Of a DNA stretch of 64,000 bases, positions 18,594 to 27,061 are shown in pieces. Numbering within the stretch: the stretch's first letter is position 1; each line of letters begins with the position of its first letter. The notes under the pieces were generated by a model. It was not told the origin of the DNA. It saw only the letters and a list, made by a program, of their open reading frames with translations, and ran no database searches. The position numbers and the translations under genes were made by a program. This stretch comes from Sulfitobacter sp. 20_GPM-1509m (lineage in GTDB: Bacteria > Pseudomonadota > Alphaproteobacteria > Rhodobacterales > Rhodobacteraceae), in NCBI RefSeq assembly GCF_000620505.1, contig NZ_JIBC01000004.1, forward strand, positions 124,001 through 188,000. The letters are read 5' to 3'.

Positions 18594-19391
18594 CTAGCGG
18601 CGCATGTGACGCGCGCCGAGCGCGGGCGGGTCTTCGGGCGGGCCCGCAAAACACTGCGCCATCGCCATCCACTGTGCCGCGACGGGTCCGGTGGTCCGCA
18701 GCGCCGTGTCGGCCACGTTGCGGGTCTGGCAAACAACTTGCGCGAACTCCACCGCCGTTCCGTCGACGCGGTTGTCGGCCTGATCGTCACCCCATTCCCA
18801 CACGGCACCGGACGGCCCGGTCAGCCGAACAAAAGGCACTGGTGACGGCACCTCAAGCCCGCGATTGACGAACGTCCACCCGAATGTCGCCACACCCAGA
18901 TGCGCAATGCTGCGGACCCGGTCGTGTTCGATGCGGGTCTGGCCCAGCAGGTCAAAGACCTCTTGCCCGTGCGCCCAGGTCTCCATCAGACGCGCGGTGA
19001 CCGAAGACAGCGCGCTCATGTCCGGGCCGGCCCATTTCAGGCGTTTCTTCGGATCCGCGGCGGCAAAGGCATCGGCGGTGGCGTGGGCGGTACGCACCCA
19101 TTCCTCCATCAGCGCACGCCCCCGCAGCCCAGCCAGCCAAGGGTATTGCAACTCGCGCAACGAGATACCCTTGGCCATGCCCTGCCCTATGGGGGCAAAG
19201 AACTCTGCAAAAGCGGCGTCGCTTTCCAACGACTTGGCGGCGGCCACGTTGAACATGTGCAAATGACCGATGACATCGTCGATGGTCCAGCACTTGAACA
19301 GGGTCGGCTGGTCAAACTCGGCATCCGACAGCGGTTGCAGGATCGCGGCCAATGCGTCGGTTTCGTCGCGGAAATCTTCGGCTTGCTGCAT
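18594..19391 (-). CDS. TIGR03084-like protein, maleylpyruvate-isomerase/DinB superfamily
   Basis: The chosen ATG at 19391 follows AGAGG and gives 265 residues; 54 upstream residues of open frame are low-complexity. The N-terminal helical bundle (FKCWTIDDVIGHLHMFNVAA, then ARLMETWAHGQEVFDLL) has the W-x-x-x-x-V-x-H-L pattern and the METWAHGQ histidine of the mycothiol-dependent-isomerase N-terminal fold, a metal-binding four-helix bundle. A C-terminal domain has VRLTGPSGAVWEWG. Function is unknown. It ends convergently 9 nt from the dehydratase stop; a short CGCCGCTAGCGGCG palindrome spans that junction. Confidence 0.75.
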   Translation of the reverse strand: MQQAEDFRDETDALAAILQPLSDAEFDQPTLFKCWTIDDVIGHLHMFNVAAAKSLESDAAFAEFFAPIGQGMAKGISLRELQYPWLAGLRGRALMEEWVRTAHATADAFAAADPKKRLKWAGPDMSALSSVTARLMETWAHGQEVFDLLGQTRIEHDRVRSIAHLGVATFGWTFVNRGLEVPSPVPFVRLTGPSGAVWEWGDDQADNRVDGTAVEFAQVVCQTRNVADTALRTTGPVAAQWMAMAQCFAGPPEDPPALGARHMRR

Positions 19392-19476
19392 GGGACCTCT
19401 GTGGGGTTGGGATGCGGGCAGGTTGGTCAATCCGATAGCCGAACGCAACCGCGACGGCGCGTCCCCTGCCCGCCCG

Positions 19477-20889
19477 CTACCGCCAGCGCGTGATCCTGAC
19501 CGCAACCGCAGTGACCACGCCGTAAACCACCGTCCCGCAGGCCACGCCGACAAACACGGCCTCGACGCCCATGTCGGTCCGCCCGATCAGCACCAGCGCC
19601 ACGCCAAAGGCCACAGCCATGCGAAACAGGCTGGCGATCACCGGCCACGCCATCCGCGCCGCCCCCTGGCTGGCAAAGAACAAGGCCAGCCCCAGTCCGA
19701 AAAACGCATAGAACGGCGCCACGGTGCGGAAATAGGCGCGCCCGACCTCAAGCGTCGCGGTGTCGGAAGCATCGAGGAAGATGCGCAGCCACAGGTCGGG
19801 GAAAACCGCCAGCAGCAGGCCGATGCCTCCGACAATGACAGCGGCCGCACATGCGCCCGTCCACGCCACCCGCAACGCGCGGGGCGTATTGCCCGCGCCG
19901 ATGTTGGCCCCCACCATTGCCGTCATGGCGGTGCCAATTCCAAAAACCACCGGGATCATCAGAAACTCGAGCCGCGCGCCCAATCCATAGCCCGCAAGGG
20001 CCGCCGTGCCGAACCGACCGACCAGCGCCACCATCAACACAATGGTCAGAACCGACTGGACCGAGTTGACCGAGGCGATGATGCCCACGCGCAGGATGTC
20101 GCGGAACATCTCGCCGCGCAGCCGCCCCAGCGCGCCGCCCATGTCCAACCCCGCACGACCCGACAGCACCAGTGCCATGGCAACCAGCCCCGCCGCGCCA
20201 TTGGCCGCGATCAGCCCCAGCGCCAGCCCCGCCATGCCCAGCGCCGGAAACGGCCCCCAGCCCAGCGCCAGCGCGCCCGACAGCGGGATCGACCCCAGCG
20301 AGGCCACGAACAACAACACCGACGGCGTGCCCATATTGCCGGTGCCCCGGATCACGCTGAGCGTGCCGTTGCACAGCCACAGCGCCAGACACCCCGGAAA
20401 GAACACGCCCGCATAGGACAGCGCCGCCGCCACGGCGGCATCACCGCCACCCAATGCGACAAAGATCGTGCGCCCGAACAGGGCCATCAACACCGCCGAT
20501 CCCGCGGCAAAGCCGATCCCGATGATCCACGCAGCCACCGTCAGCCCGCTGGCCCGCGACGTGTCACCGCCGCCCAGCGACCGCGCCACCGCCGCCGAGA
20601 TTGCTCCGCCCATGGCCCCTGCCGACAGCATCTGTGTCAGCATCACCAGCGGAAACACCAGTGCCAGACCAGCCAGCGCATTCACCCCCATGACACCTGC
20701 GAAAAACGCCTCTGCGATGCTGGTGACCGAGGTCACGAACATCGCCAGTACGTTGGGGGCCGCCAGCCGCGCCAGCGTGCGCCCGATGGGATCATGCAAC
20801 AGGCTGTGCGTACGCGCCGCACGGGCCGCCGCCGTGGGATCGGGCAGGTTCATCGCGGGACGCAGGGGCGTGACGGGGACATCGGTCAT
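19477..20889 (-). CDS. MATE-family multidrug/efflux transporter
   Basis: The ATG at 20889 gives about 470 residues with some twelve hydrophobic helices arranged as two six-helix halves, as in MATE cation/drug antiporters. The N-terminal segment IGRTLARLAAPNVLAMFVTSVTSI is characteristic, and RGTGNMGTPSVLLF and AMVGANIGAGNTPRALRVAW mark the first and second halves. It begins 4 nt after the stop of the thioesterase gene, so both are read from the promoter region facing the HxlR regulator and may be its regulon. Confidence 0.9.
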   Translation of the reverse strand: MTDVPVTPLRPAMNLPDPTAAARAARTHSLLHDPIGRTLARLAAPNVLAMFVTSVTSIAEAFFAGVMGVNALAGLALVFPLVMLTQMLSAGAMGGAISAAVARSLGGGDTSRASGLTVAAWIIGIGFAAGSAVLMALFGRTIFVALGGGDAAVAAALSYAGVFFPGCLALWLCNGTLSVIRGTGNMGTPSVLLFVASLGSIPLSGALALGWGPFPALGMAGLALGLIAANGAAGLVAMALVLSGRAGLDMGGALGRLRGEMFRDILRVGIIASVNSVQSVLTIVLMVALVGRFGTAALAGYGLGARLEFLMIPVVFGIGTAMTAMVGANIGAGNTPRALRVAWTGACAAAVIVGGIGLLLAVFPDLWLRIFLDASDTATLEVGRAYFRTVAPFYAFFGLGLALFFASQGAARMAWPVIASLFRMAVAFGVALVLIGRTDMGVEAVFVGVACGTVVYGVVTAVAVRITRWR

Positions 20890-20893
20890 CGGT

Positions 20894-21424
20894 TCAGCCT
20901 TTGCCCAAAGGGAAAATAAAGCAAGTGGTCGAGGCATGGGCATAAAGCTTGCCATCCTCCACCCCCACCAGCCGCGCCTCGGCGGTCGCCATCTGGCGGC
21001 CGCGATGGATCACGGTGCCGGTGGCACGCATCCGGCCTGCATCGGGGCGCATGGCGCGGGTATAGTTCACCTTCAACTCGGCGGTCGAAAACCCTTCGCC
21101 CGCTTTCAGAGTGGTGTGGACAGACAGGCCCAACGCCGAATCCAGCACCGTCGCTGCAAATCCGCCGTGTACGCCGCCCATGGGGTTCAACACAAAATCG
21201 CTGGGCGTCGCGTCCACAACGGCGTGGCCTTCGCCCAGTTCGTGCGGGATGTGCATGCCGATGGTCGGACCGATCGACGGTTCTGCCCCGATCCGCCCGC
21301 CGGTCAACGCCTGCAGATAGTCCAGACCCGACATCTGCGTTGCAGCCGCCACATCAAAGGCAGGCATCGGATAATCATAGCTGCGGGTTCTGGTTCGAAC
21401 GGTTTCGGTTGCAGTTGCCGACAT
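20894..21424 (-). CDS. PaaI-like hotdog thioesterase
   Basis: The ATG at 21424 follows GAAGGAAAA and gives 176 residues. The hotdog fold is shown by NPMGGVHGGFAATVLDSALGLSVHTTL, which carries the H-G-G motif and the active-site aspartate region, then AELKVNYTRAMRPDAGRMRATG and a final strand pair. It should hydrolyse a small acyl-CoA or aryl-CoA. It is first in an operon with the MATE transporter and diverges from the HxlR gene, which suggests a detoxification unit. Confidence 0.88.
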   Translation of the reverse strand: MSATATETVRTRTRSYDYPMPAFDVAAATQMSGLDYLQALTGGRIGAEPSIGPTIGMHIPHELGEGHAVVDATPSDFVLNPMGGVHGGFAATVLDSALGLSVHTTLKAGEGFSTAELKVNYTRAMRPDAGRMRATGTVIHRGRQMATAEARLVGVEDGKLYAHASTTCFIFPLGKG

Positions 21425-21452
21425 GACATTTTCCTTCGTGTTTGCACTTATC

Positions 21453-21493
21453 AGTTCTATATTAGAACTCACTACTAAGTTCTCTTTCGGAAC
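21453..21493. promoter_or_regulatory. Pair of putative HxlR operators
   Basis: Two inverted repeats with the same arm spacing lie in the 95-bp divergent intergenic region. The first, GTTCTATATTAGAAC (21454-21468), extends to a 17-bp perfect palindrome. The second, GTTCTCTTTCGGAAC, is at 21479-21493. Both are GTTC-N7-GAAC with centres 25 bp apart. They sit between the thioesterase start and the HxlR start and are the likely sites for that regulator. Confidence 0.7.
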
Positions 21494-21519
21494 CTGTCAA
21501 TCTGGTGTAGAGTAATTTC

Positions 21520-21969
21520 ATGAAATGGAATGATCTTGGAACCGACCCCTGCCCCGTTGCCCGCGCCCTCTCTGTGATCGGAGACCGCTGGACCATGCTG
21601 GTGGTGCGTGAGTGTTTTTTCGGCATCCGCCGGTTTGACCAGATGCAAGAGCGTCTGGGCATCACCCGACATGTGCTGGCCGACCGTCTGCGCACGCTTG
21701 AAGCCGCAGGCGTACTGCGCCGCGACGCCTATCAGGAACGTCCCACACGGTATGAATACCGACTGACCGACCGGGGGAAGGCGCTCTATCCAGTGTTGGT
21801 GTCGCTGATCACATGGGCCAACGACGCGGTGCCGCCGCCGGAGCAATCCTCGGTCACGCTGGTCTCGCGCAGCACAGGCACGCCGGTCGAGCCGGTGTTG
21901 ATCGACGCGGCCACCGGTGATCCGATCACCACCCGCACGGTCACCGCACGGTTCAACGACATTTCCTAG
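21520..21969 (+). CDS. HxlR-family winged-helix transcriptional regulator
   Basis: The 149-residue protein opens with DPCPVARALSVIGDRWTMLVVRECFFGIRRFDQMQERLGIT and continues with VLADRLRTLEAAGVLRRD and RYEYRLTDRGKAL, the complete HxlR helix-turn-helix pattern. Cys11 sits where redox or aldehyde-sensing members of the family have a reactive cysteine. It diverges from the thioesterase-MATE operon, and a pair of GTTC-N7-GAAC repeats lies between them. Control of that efflux/hydrolase pair is the natural inference. Confidence 0.92.
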   Translation: MKWNDLGTDPCPVARALSVIGDRWTMLVVRECFFGIRRFDQMQERLGITRHVLADRLRTLEAAGVLRRDAYQERPTRYEYRLTDRGKALYPVLVSLITWANDAVPPPEQSSVTLVSRSTGTPVEPVLIDAATGDPITTRTVTARFNDIS

Positions 21970-22087
21970 GTCGCCAAGAGGCGAAACGCCAACGAAAAAC
22001 CGCCCTCGCAGCCCTTTCCCCTGCCGCGCAGATGGCTATGATAGCGCCATCATTTTCAGCCGCAGTTGCGGCCCGATCCGAGGTACC

Positions 22088-22996
22088 ATGAAACCCTATT
22101 CCAAGATTGCCTGCATCGGCGAAGTGATGATCGAAATCGTCGGCCAGCAGACCGGCGATGCCCGCCTGAACGTGGCCGGTGACAGCTACAACACCGCCGT
22201 ATATCTGGCGCAACTGGCGCGCGGCACCGACTGCACCGTGTCCTATGTCACCGCTTTGGGGCAGGACACCTTCTCGCAGCGTGCGGTGGCGGACATGGGC
22301 CGGTTTGGCATCAACACCACTCACATCGAACGCCGCGCGGACCGCAACATCGGGCTTTACGCCATCGACACCGATGATGCGGGCGAACGCAGCTTTACCT
22401 ACTGGCGATCCGAAAGCGCCGCGCGCACTCTCTTCAGCACGCCTTGCACCGTGGGGCTCGATGTGCTGTCGGAATTTGATCTGGTCTATCTGTCGGGCAT
22501 CACCCTGGCGATCCTGCCCGCACCTGTGCGCAAGGCGCTGATCGACGCGCTGGCCCTCTACCGGCGTGCAGGCGGCACCGTGGCCTATGACAGCAACCAC
22601 CGCCCGCGCCTGTGGGAAGACGCACAAACCGCGATCGACGTGAACAACGCCATGTGGGCCGTGACCGACATTGCCGTTCCATCAGTCGATGACGAAATGG
22701 CCATCCACGGCGACACCACCGAAGGCGCGGTTCTGGCGCGTCTGGGCGCTGCCGGCCTGACCGATGGCGCACTAAAACGCGGCCCTGCAGGTCCCTTTGA
22801 TCTGACGCGCAGCACGTCTGGCCTGCGCTTTGCCCGCGCGGCCAAAGTGGTGGATACCACCGCCGCCGGCGACAGTTTCAACGCAGGCTATCTGTTCCAG
22901 CGCGCCCAAGGCCACGATCAGGCCGTGGCCTTGCAGGTCGGGCACGATCTGGCGTCGCGGGTGATCGGCCACAAGGGCGCGATCATCGACATCTGA
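22088..22996 (+). CDS. kdgK: PfkB-family sugar kinase, probable 2-dehydro-3-deoxygluconate kinase
   Basis: The 302-residue ribokinase-type enzyme starts at ATG 22088 after GAGG. The N-terminus KIACIGEVMIEI, the glycine-rich RLNVAGDSYNTAVYLAQLARG and the C-terminal catalytic signature DTTAAGDSFNAGYLF with its aspartate are all present. The overall pattern matches KDG kinases, which phosphorylate 2-keto-3-deoxygluconate from hexuronate or gluconate breakdown. It stands as a single gene. An inverted repeat, GATGGC-N9-GCCATC (22031-22051), lies upstream and could be an operator. The specific sugar acid is not certain. Confidence 0.82.
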   Translation: MKPYSKIACIGEVMIEIVGQQTGDARLNVAGDSYNTAVYLAQLARGTDCTVSYVTALGQDTFSQRAVADMGRFGINTTHIERRADRNIGLYAIDTDDAGERSFTYWRSESAARTLFSTPCTVGLDVLSEFDLVYLSGITLAILPAPVRKALIDALALYRRAGGTVAYDSNHRPRLWEDAQTAIDVNNAMWAVTDIAVPSVDDEMAIHGDTTEGAVLARLGAAGLTDGALKRGPAGPFDLTRSTSGLRFARAAKVVDTTAAGDSFNAGYLFQRAQGHDQAVALQVGHDLASRVIGHKGAIIDI

Positions 22997-23002
22997 CGCG
23001 CC

Positions 23003-23464
23003 CTATCCCCGACCACGATAGGGCGGCACGCCCTGATCGGGGATCCACACATCCGTGGGCATCGCCCCGGTCTGCCAGAACACGTCAATCGGAATGCCAC
23101 CGCGCGGATACCAATAGCCACCGATCCGCAGCCAGCGCGGAGACAGCAACTCGACCAGCCGCCGCGCGATGGTGACCGTGCAATCCTCGTGAAAGGCACC
23201 GTGATTGCGGAACGACCCCAGGAACAGCTTCAGCGATTTGGATTCGACCAGCCACTGATCTGGTACATAATCAATCACAATATGTGCAAAATCGGGCTGC
23301 CCCGTCATCGGGCAAAGCGATGTGAACTCGGGCGCGGTGAAGCGCACGCAATAGGACACATCCGCCTGCGGGTTCGCCACGCGTTCCAGAACCGCCTGTT
23401 CGGGGGTTTCGGGCAGCTCTGTCTTGCCGCCCAGCTGTTTCAGGTCGCTGTAAATCGTTTCCAT
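23003..23464 (-). CDS. queF: preQ0 reductase (NADPH-dependent 7-cyano-7-deazaguanine reductase)
   Basis: The 153-residue unimodular QueF reduces preQ0 to preQ1 in queuosine synthesis. Cys51 in [20 protein letters not shown] forms the thioimide, and Asp58 follows. [21 protein letters not shown] provides the substrate glutamate and histidine. The ATG at 23464 follows GAAGGA; the longer open frame upstream belongs to another frame of queE. It is last in the queC-queD-queE-queF operon. Confidence 0.96.
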   Translation of the reverse strand: METIYSDLKQLGGKTELPETPEQAVLERVANPQADVSYCVRFTAPEFTSLCPMTGQPDFAHIVIDYVPDQWLVESKSLKLFLGSFRNHGAFHEDCTVTIARRLVELLSPRWLRIGGYWYPRGGIPIDVFWQTGAMPTDVWIPDQGVPPYRGRG

Positions 23465-23483
23465 ATGATGTTCCTTCGGCGGG

Positions 23484-24194
23484 TCAGACCCCGCGTTTGT
23501 TGCCCCAGAGCAAGACGTGAAGTTGCGGCAGGACGCGCGGGGCGAACCAGCCGTCGGCAGTGACCTTGTCCACCAGCCACAACAGCCGGTCCGACAGGTC
23601 TTGGGGATTGACTGGCTGCGATGGATCAACCTCGGGGTTGCCGGGTTGCAGGTACAGCGGCAGGGTCGGGTAATGCTCGGACACCCGTTGCGCCCATTCA
23701 TAGTCTGCGTCGTCAAAGATCACGATTTTCAGAACCGTCTGCACGGCCCCTGCCCCTGCCGCAACGCAGGCGTCAAAGGCATCCCAATCCACCGTCTCAC
23801 CGCTGGAGGGCGGTTTGGGGCTGAGCACAAGCGTATCAAGATCCCCGAACCACGGTTTCGCCACTGACCCTTGGGTCTCGCAGGCAAAGCGATAGCCGGC
23901 ATCGTGCCCGCGTGCGATCAGCGCGGTGAAATCCTGAATGGCCGGATTGCCCCCGGACAGCGAGACGGTCAGCGGCCGGCCGCGCGACAGGCGCGTGACC
24001 TCGGCCCAGACCTGATCCGTTGTCATCCGCGCCCAGCTTTGGCGATGCACCGGATCAACCGCGTGCATACTGTCGCACCAGACACAGCGGTAATCGCACC
24101 CGCCGGTGCGCACGAACACTGTCGGCTCACCGATCAACGCGCCCTCGCCCTGGATGGTGGGGCCGAAAATCTCGGCAATGCGCAGCGCGGTCAT
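23484..24194 (-). CDS. queE: 7-carboxy-7-deazaguanine synthase (radical SAM)
   Basis: The enzyme converts carboxy-tetrahydropterin to 7-carboxy-7-deazaguanine. Its 236 residues include the N-terminal [23 protein letters not shown] and the radical SAM cysteines C33-x3-C37-x2-C40 (CDYRCVWC), followed by the [13 protein letters not shown]-binding motif. The start at 24194 overlaps the queD stop (ATGA), so it is translationally coupled. Its length and motif order are those of proteobacterial QueE. Confidence 0.95.
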   Translation of the reverse strand: MTALRIAEIFGPTIQGEGALIGEPTVFVRTGGCDYRCVWCDSMHAVDPVHRQSWARMTTDQVWAEVTRLSRGRPLTVSLSGGNPAIQDFTALIARGHDAGYRFACETQGSVAKPWFGDLDTLVLSPKPPSSGETVDWDAFDACVAAGAGAVQTVLKIVIFDDADYEWAQRVSEHYPTLPLYLQPGNPEVDPSQPVNPQDLSDRLLWLVDKVTADGWFAPRVLPQLHVLLWGNKRGV

Positions 24195-24544
24195 GGCCGG
24201 TATTCCGCCCATGTCTTTGGTGTCTCGCTGACCTTGGCCGCCGCTGTCTCGGGCCAGCGCGCCGCGCACCAGTCATAGAAATGGCGGGCCATGTTCTCGC
24301 CGGTCGAGGGCACGTTCATCACGTCGTTCAGATGACGGTGGTCGAACTGCGCGTCGATGTACTCTTTCAGCGGCTTCAGCTCGCCATAGTCGCGCACAAA
24401 GCCGTCGGCGTTCAGCGTTTCGGCAGACAGCTCGACCACCACCACGTAATTGTGCCCGTGCAGGCGCGCGCATTGATGCCCGTCAGGCAGATGCGACAGC
24501 TGATGCGAGGCCGAGAAATGGAATTCCTTGGTGATCCGGTACAT
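24191..24544 (-). CDS. queD: 6-carboxy-5,6,7,8-tetrahydropterin synthase
   Basis: The 117-residue protein of the 6-pyruvoyl-tetrahydropterin synthase fold makes carboxy-tetrahydropterin from dihydroneopterin triphosphate. Zinc ligands are His14 (SASHQL), His29 and His31 (LHGHNY), and the catalytic Cys25 lies in HQCARLHGH. The [15 protein letters not shown] block ends the fold. The start overlaps the queC stop by one base (TGATG) and the stop overlaps queE. Confidence 0.95.
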   Translation of the reverse strand: MYRITKEFHFSASHQLSHLPDGHQCARLHGHNYVVVVELSAETLNADGFVRDYGELKPLKEYIDAQFDHRHLNDVMNVPSTGENMARHFYDWCAARWPETAAAKVSETPKTWAEYRP

Positions 24545-25245
24545 CACGCACCTGCCTTTCGCGTGACCGCTTGCGCCCAAAAGTCGGGGTCCTCATAGGT
24601 GGTTGGATCACTCACCCCCGCCAGATCAAAAGCCTCGCGGCGTTCCACGCAGGTGCCGCAGCGTCCGCAATGATGTGTGCCACCCTTGTAGCAGGACCAT
24701 GTGTCGACAAAGGGCGTGCCAAAGCGTTGGCCTTCGGTGACAATGTCGGCTTTGGAGCGGTGTACGAAGGGCGTGTACAGCGACACGTCGGCATAGCCGT
24801 CCAGCGCCTGTTTTTGCATGGCCTCAAAGGCCTCGGTAAAGGCCGGACGACAATCTGGATAGATGAAATGATCGCCCCCGTGCACCGCCGTCGCCACCGC
24901 GTCGTCGCCGCGCGCGGCCGCCACGCCAAAGGCGACCGTTAACATGATCGCGTTGCGGTTGGGCACGACGGTGATACGCATGCTTTCTTCGGCGTAATGC
25001 CCGTCAGGCACGTCGATGTCGTCGGTCAGCGCCGAGCCGGTCAGTGCCGCACCGATGGCGCGCAGGTCGATGATGTCATGGGGAACGGCCAGACGCTGTG
25101 CGCACAGGGCGGCATAGTCCAGTTCCTTGCGATGCCGCTGGCCGTAGTCGAATGAAACAAGGCGGGTCAGTTCGTGTTGCTGCGCCACCATGTGCGCAAG
25201 CGATACCGAATCCAATCCGCCGGAGCAGATAACGATGGTTTTCAT
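24544..25245 (-). CDS. queC: 7-cyano-7-deazaguanine (preQ0) synthase
   Basis: The 233-residue ATP-dependent ligase forms the nitrile of preQ0. It has the PP-loop SGGLDS at residues 8-13 and a four-cysteine zinc site near the C-terminus in CYKGGTHHCGRCGTC. It is the first gene of the que operon, which is transcribed leftward, and its leader contains a predicted preQ1 riboswitch whose 3' tail overlaps the ribosome-binding site. Confidence 0.96.
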   Translation of the reverse strand: MKTIVICSGGLDSVSLAHMVAQQHELTRLVSFDYGQRHRKELDYAALCAQRLAVPHDIIDLRAIGAALTGSALTDDIDVPDGHYAEESMRITVVPNRNAIMLTVAFGVAAARGDDAVATAVHGGDHFIYPDCRPAFTEAFEAMQKQALDGYADVSLYTPFVHRSKADIVTEGQRFGTPFVDTWSCYKGGTHHCGRCGTCVERREAFDLAGVSDPTTYEDPDFWAQAVTRKAGA

Positions 25246-25251
25246 TTTGTA

Positions 25252-25286
25252 CCCTTGTTTTGTTACCCGGGTAGGCTGCGACCGGG
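25252..25286 (-). ncRNA. Predicted preQ1-I riboswitch in the queC leader
   Basis: Read on the minus strand, a 5-bp stem CCCGG/CCGGG (5' arm 25282-25286) encloses the loop TCGCAGCCTA, and the A-rich tail TAACAAAACAAGGG follows. This is the layout of preQ1 class I aptamers: a small stem, a loop with a C-x-A-G-C-x-T-A core, and a tail of the AACAAAA type that folds back as a pseudoknot. The tail AAGGG is also the Shine-Dalgarno sequence, 6 nt before the queC ATG, so control of translation initiation is likely. The match is by eye to the known consensus. Confidence 0.82.
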
Positions 25287-25361
25287 ATGGCCCTATTAGC
25301 TGAGCGTGTTGCAGGTGCCAAGGGGCGGCACGGCGGAAAAATGCCGCCCCGCAATGCCAGA

Positions 25362-25397
25362 AACAAAAACAGCCCCGCGTGCACGAACACGCGGGGC
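25362..25397 (-). terminator. Rho-independent terminator of the FAH operon
   Basis: On the minus strand GCCCCGCGTG pairs perfectly with CACGCGGGGC (25372-25397) across a 6-nt loop, and TGTTTTTGTTT follows (to 25362). It begins 20 nt after the FAH-fold hydrolase stop at 25418. It should isolate that operon from queC, which is co-directional only about 120 nt further on. A second perfect stem without a T-run, GGGGCGGCA/TGCCGCCCC, is at 25322-25350 and its role is unclear. Confidence 0.85.
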
Positions 25398-25417
25398 CGT
25401 TCCACCGTTACACCGGA

Positions 25418-26266
25418 TCAGGCGTCCTGCCCGACCTCTTGACGCTGCACGCCCAGACCGTCGATGCCCAACTCCATCACGTCGCCTTTTTCCAGATAGA
25501 CTGGCGTGGGTTTGATCCCCATGCCGACACCCGGAGGCGTGCCTGTCGAAATCACGTCGCCCGGCTGCAGGGTGAACAGCCCGCTGAGATGTTCGATAAT
25601 CTCGGCCACGGTAAAGATCATCGTGTTGGTGTTGCCGGTCTGCATCCGCTTGCCGTTCACATCCAGATACATCGCCAGCGCCTGCGGGTCCGCAACCTCG
25701 TCACGGGTCACCAGCCACGGGCCGGTGGGGCCGAAGGTGTCGCAGCTTTTGCCCTTGGTCCACTGGCCGGTCAGCTGCGTCTGATAGTGCCGCTCGGACA
25801 CGTCGTTGATCACGCAATAGCCCGCGACATAATCCAGCGCGTCCTCTTTCGAGACGTATTTGGCGGCCTTGCCGATGACCACGCCCAGCTCGACCTCCCA
25901 GTCGGTATGGGTCGAGCCGCGCGGCTTCATCACCATGTCGTTGGGGCCGACGATGGCGCTGTTGGCCTTCATGAACAGGATCGGGTGTTCTGGGATCGCG
26001 GCGCCGGTTTCTGCGGCGTGGTCGGAATAGTTCAGACCGATGCAGCAGAATTTGCCGATGTTGCCCACGCAGGGGCCCAGACGGGGATTGCCGTCGACCT
26101 TGGGCAGGCTGGCGGGGTCGATGTCGCGCAGCTTGGCCAGACCTTCGTCAGACAGCACATCGCCCGCGATGTCGTCCACAACACCCGACAGATCGCGCAG
26201 TGTGCCATCGGCGTCCAGCATCCCCGGCTTCTCGGCGCCCGCGTCACCGTAACGTAGCAGTTTCAT
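25418..26266 (-). CDS. Fumarylacetoacetate-hydrolase-fold protein, probable 2,4-diketo-3-deoxy sugar-acid hydrolase
   Basis: The 282-residue protein has an N-terminal cap and the FAH domain: FCCIGLNYSDHAAETG near residue 75, ILFMKANSAIVG, the metal-binding DWEVELGVVIG, and the final ISTGTPPGVGMG. Known relatives with this layout hydrolyse 2,4-diketo-3-deoxy-L-rhamnonate or -fuconate to pyruvate and lactate. The neighbour SDR is of the partner 4-dehydrogenase type, 30 nt upstream in the same direction, which supports that reaction here. A less specific acylpyruvase role cannot be excluded. It is the last gene before a strong terminator. Confidence 0.85.
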   Translation of the reverse strand: MKLLRYGDAGAEKPGMLDADGTLRDLSGVVDDIAGDVLSDEGLAKLRDIDPASLPKVDGNPRLGPCVGNIGKFCCIGLNYSDHAAETGAAIPEHPILFMKANSAIVGPNDMVMKPRGSTHTDWEVELGVVIGKAAKYVSKEDALDYVAGYCVINDVSERHYQTQLTGQWTKGKSCDTFGPTGPWLVTRDEVADPQALAMYLDVNGKRMQTGNTNTMIFTVAEIIEHLSGLFTLQPGDVISTGTPPGVGMGIKPTPVYLEKGDVMELGIDGLGVQRQEVGQDA

Positions 26267-26296
26267 ATCGTTGTCCTTCTTCCTGTTAGTGTATGT

Positions 26297-27040
26297 TTAA
26301 CCCGACCAGCCGCCGTCGATGACGTGTGGCTGTCCGGTGGTAAATCCGCTTTCGTCACTGGCCAGATACACGACCAGTGCTGCAATTTCTTCCGCTTTCG
26401 CCACGCGGCCCATTGGCTGGCGCGACACGAAGGCCTCCAAGGCGGCCTCGTAGCTGCCCATCTCTTCGCCCAACGCCTTCACGCGGTCGTGCCAGCTTGG
26501 GCTTTCGACGGTGCCGGGGCAGATGCAATTGCAGCGCACGCCGGTCTTGATATAGTCCACCGCCACCGATTTTGTCAGGCCGATCACCGCCGCCTTGGTG
26601 GTGCCATAGATAAACCGGTTCGGCGCGCCGATGATGGACGAGCAGGCCGACGACATATTCACGATCGACCCCGCGCCGCGTTCGACCATGCCGGGCAAGG
26701 CCGCGCGGATGGTGCGGAACATGGCCCGCACGTTCAGGTCAAAGGCAAAGTCCCATTCGTCGTCGCTGGCATCCAGCACCGTGCCGTGGTGCACAAAGCC
26801 CGCGCAGTTGAACAGCACATCGGGTCGCGACTTGGCCACGCCTGCGTTCACGCTGTCGGTGTCGCGGGCGTCCAGCACCATCGTCTCGATCCCGTCGCCC
26901 TTCAGTTCGGCCAGCGCCTCGGCGCTGATATCGGTGGCAAAGACCTGTGCGCCCTCGGCGGCCATGGCCAATGCGCTGGCGCGGCCAATCCCCTGCCCAG
27001 CGGCGGTGATCAATGCGCGTTTGCCGTCCAATCTGCCCAT
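26297..27040 (-). CDS. SDR dehydrogenase, DHRS6 / 2-keto-3-deoxy-L-fuconate 4-dehydrogenase type
   Basis: The 247-residue short-chain dehydrogenase uses NAD(H), with ITAAGQGIGRA as the dinucleotide motif and the catalytic serine, tyrosine and lysine in NMSSACSS and YGTTKAAVIGLTKS. Its signature LFNCAGFVHHGTVLDASDDEWDF and RCNCICPGTV closely follow human DHRS6 and bacterial 2-keto-3-deoxy-L-fuconate dehydrogenase, as I recall those sequences. The FAH-fold hydrolase lies next in the operon, so oxidation of a 2-keto-3-deoxy aldonate at C4 is the best inference. It starts 21 nt after the DMT permease gene. Confidence 0.87.
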   Translation of the reverse strand: MGRLDGKRALITAAGQGIGRASALAMAAEGAQVFATDISAEALAELKGDGIETMVLDARDTDSVNAGVAKSRPDVLFNCAGFVHHGTVLDASDDEWDFAFDLNVRAMFRTIRAALPGMVERGAGSIVNMSSACSSIIGAPNRFIYGTTKAAVIGLTKSVAVDYIKTGVRCNCICPGTVESPSWHDRVKALGEEMGSYEAALEAFVSRQPMGRVAKAEEIAALVVYLASDESGFTTGQPHVIDGGWSG

Positions 27041-27061
27041 ATTCTCTCTCCCTTGATGAAT

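Noticed and set aside
18589-18602. CGCCGCTAGCGGCG palindrome between two convergent genes as a terminator
   Set aside because: The stem is short with no loop and no T-run, and part of it is the stop region of the 18594 gene.
25322-25350. GGGGCGGCA/TGCCGCCCC stem upstream of queC, considered as a second terminator
   Set aside because: No T-run follows on either strand. It may affect the queC leader, but the evidence is too thin for a feature.
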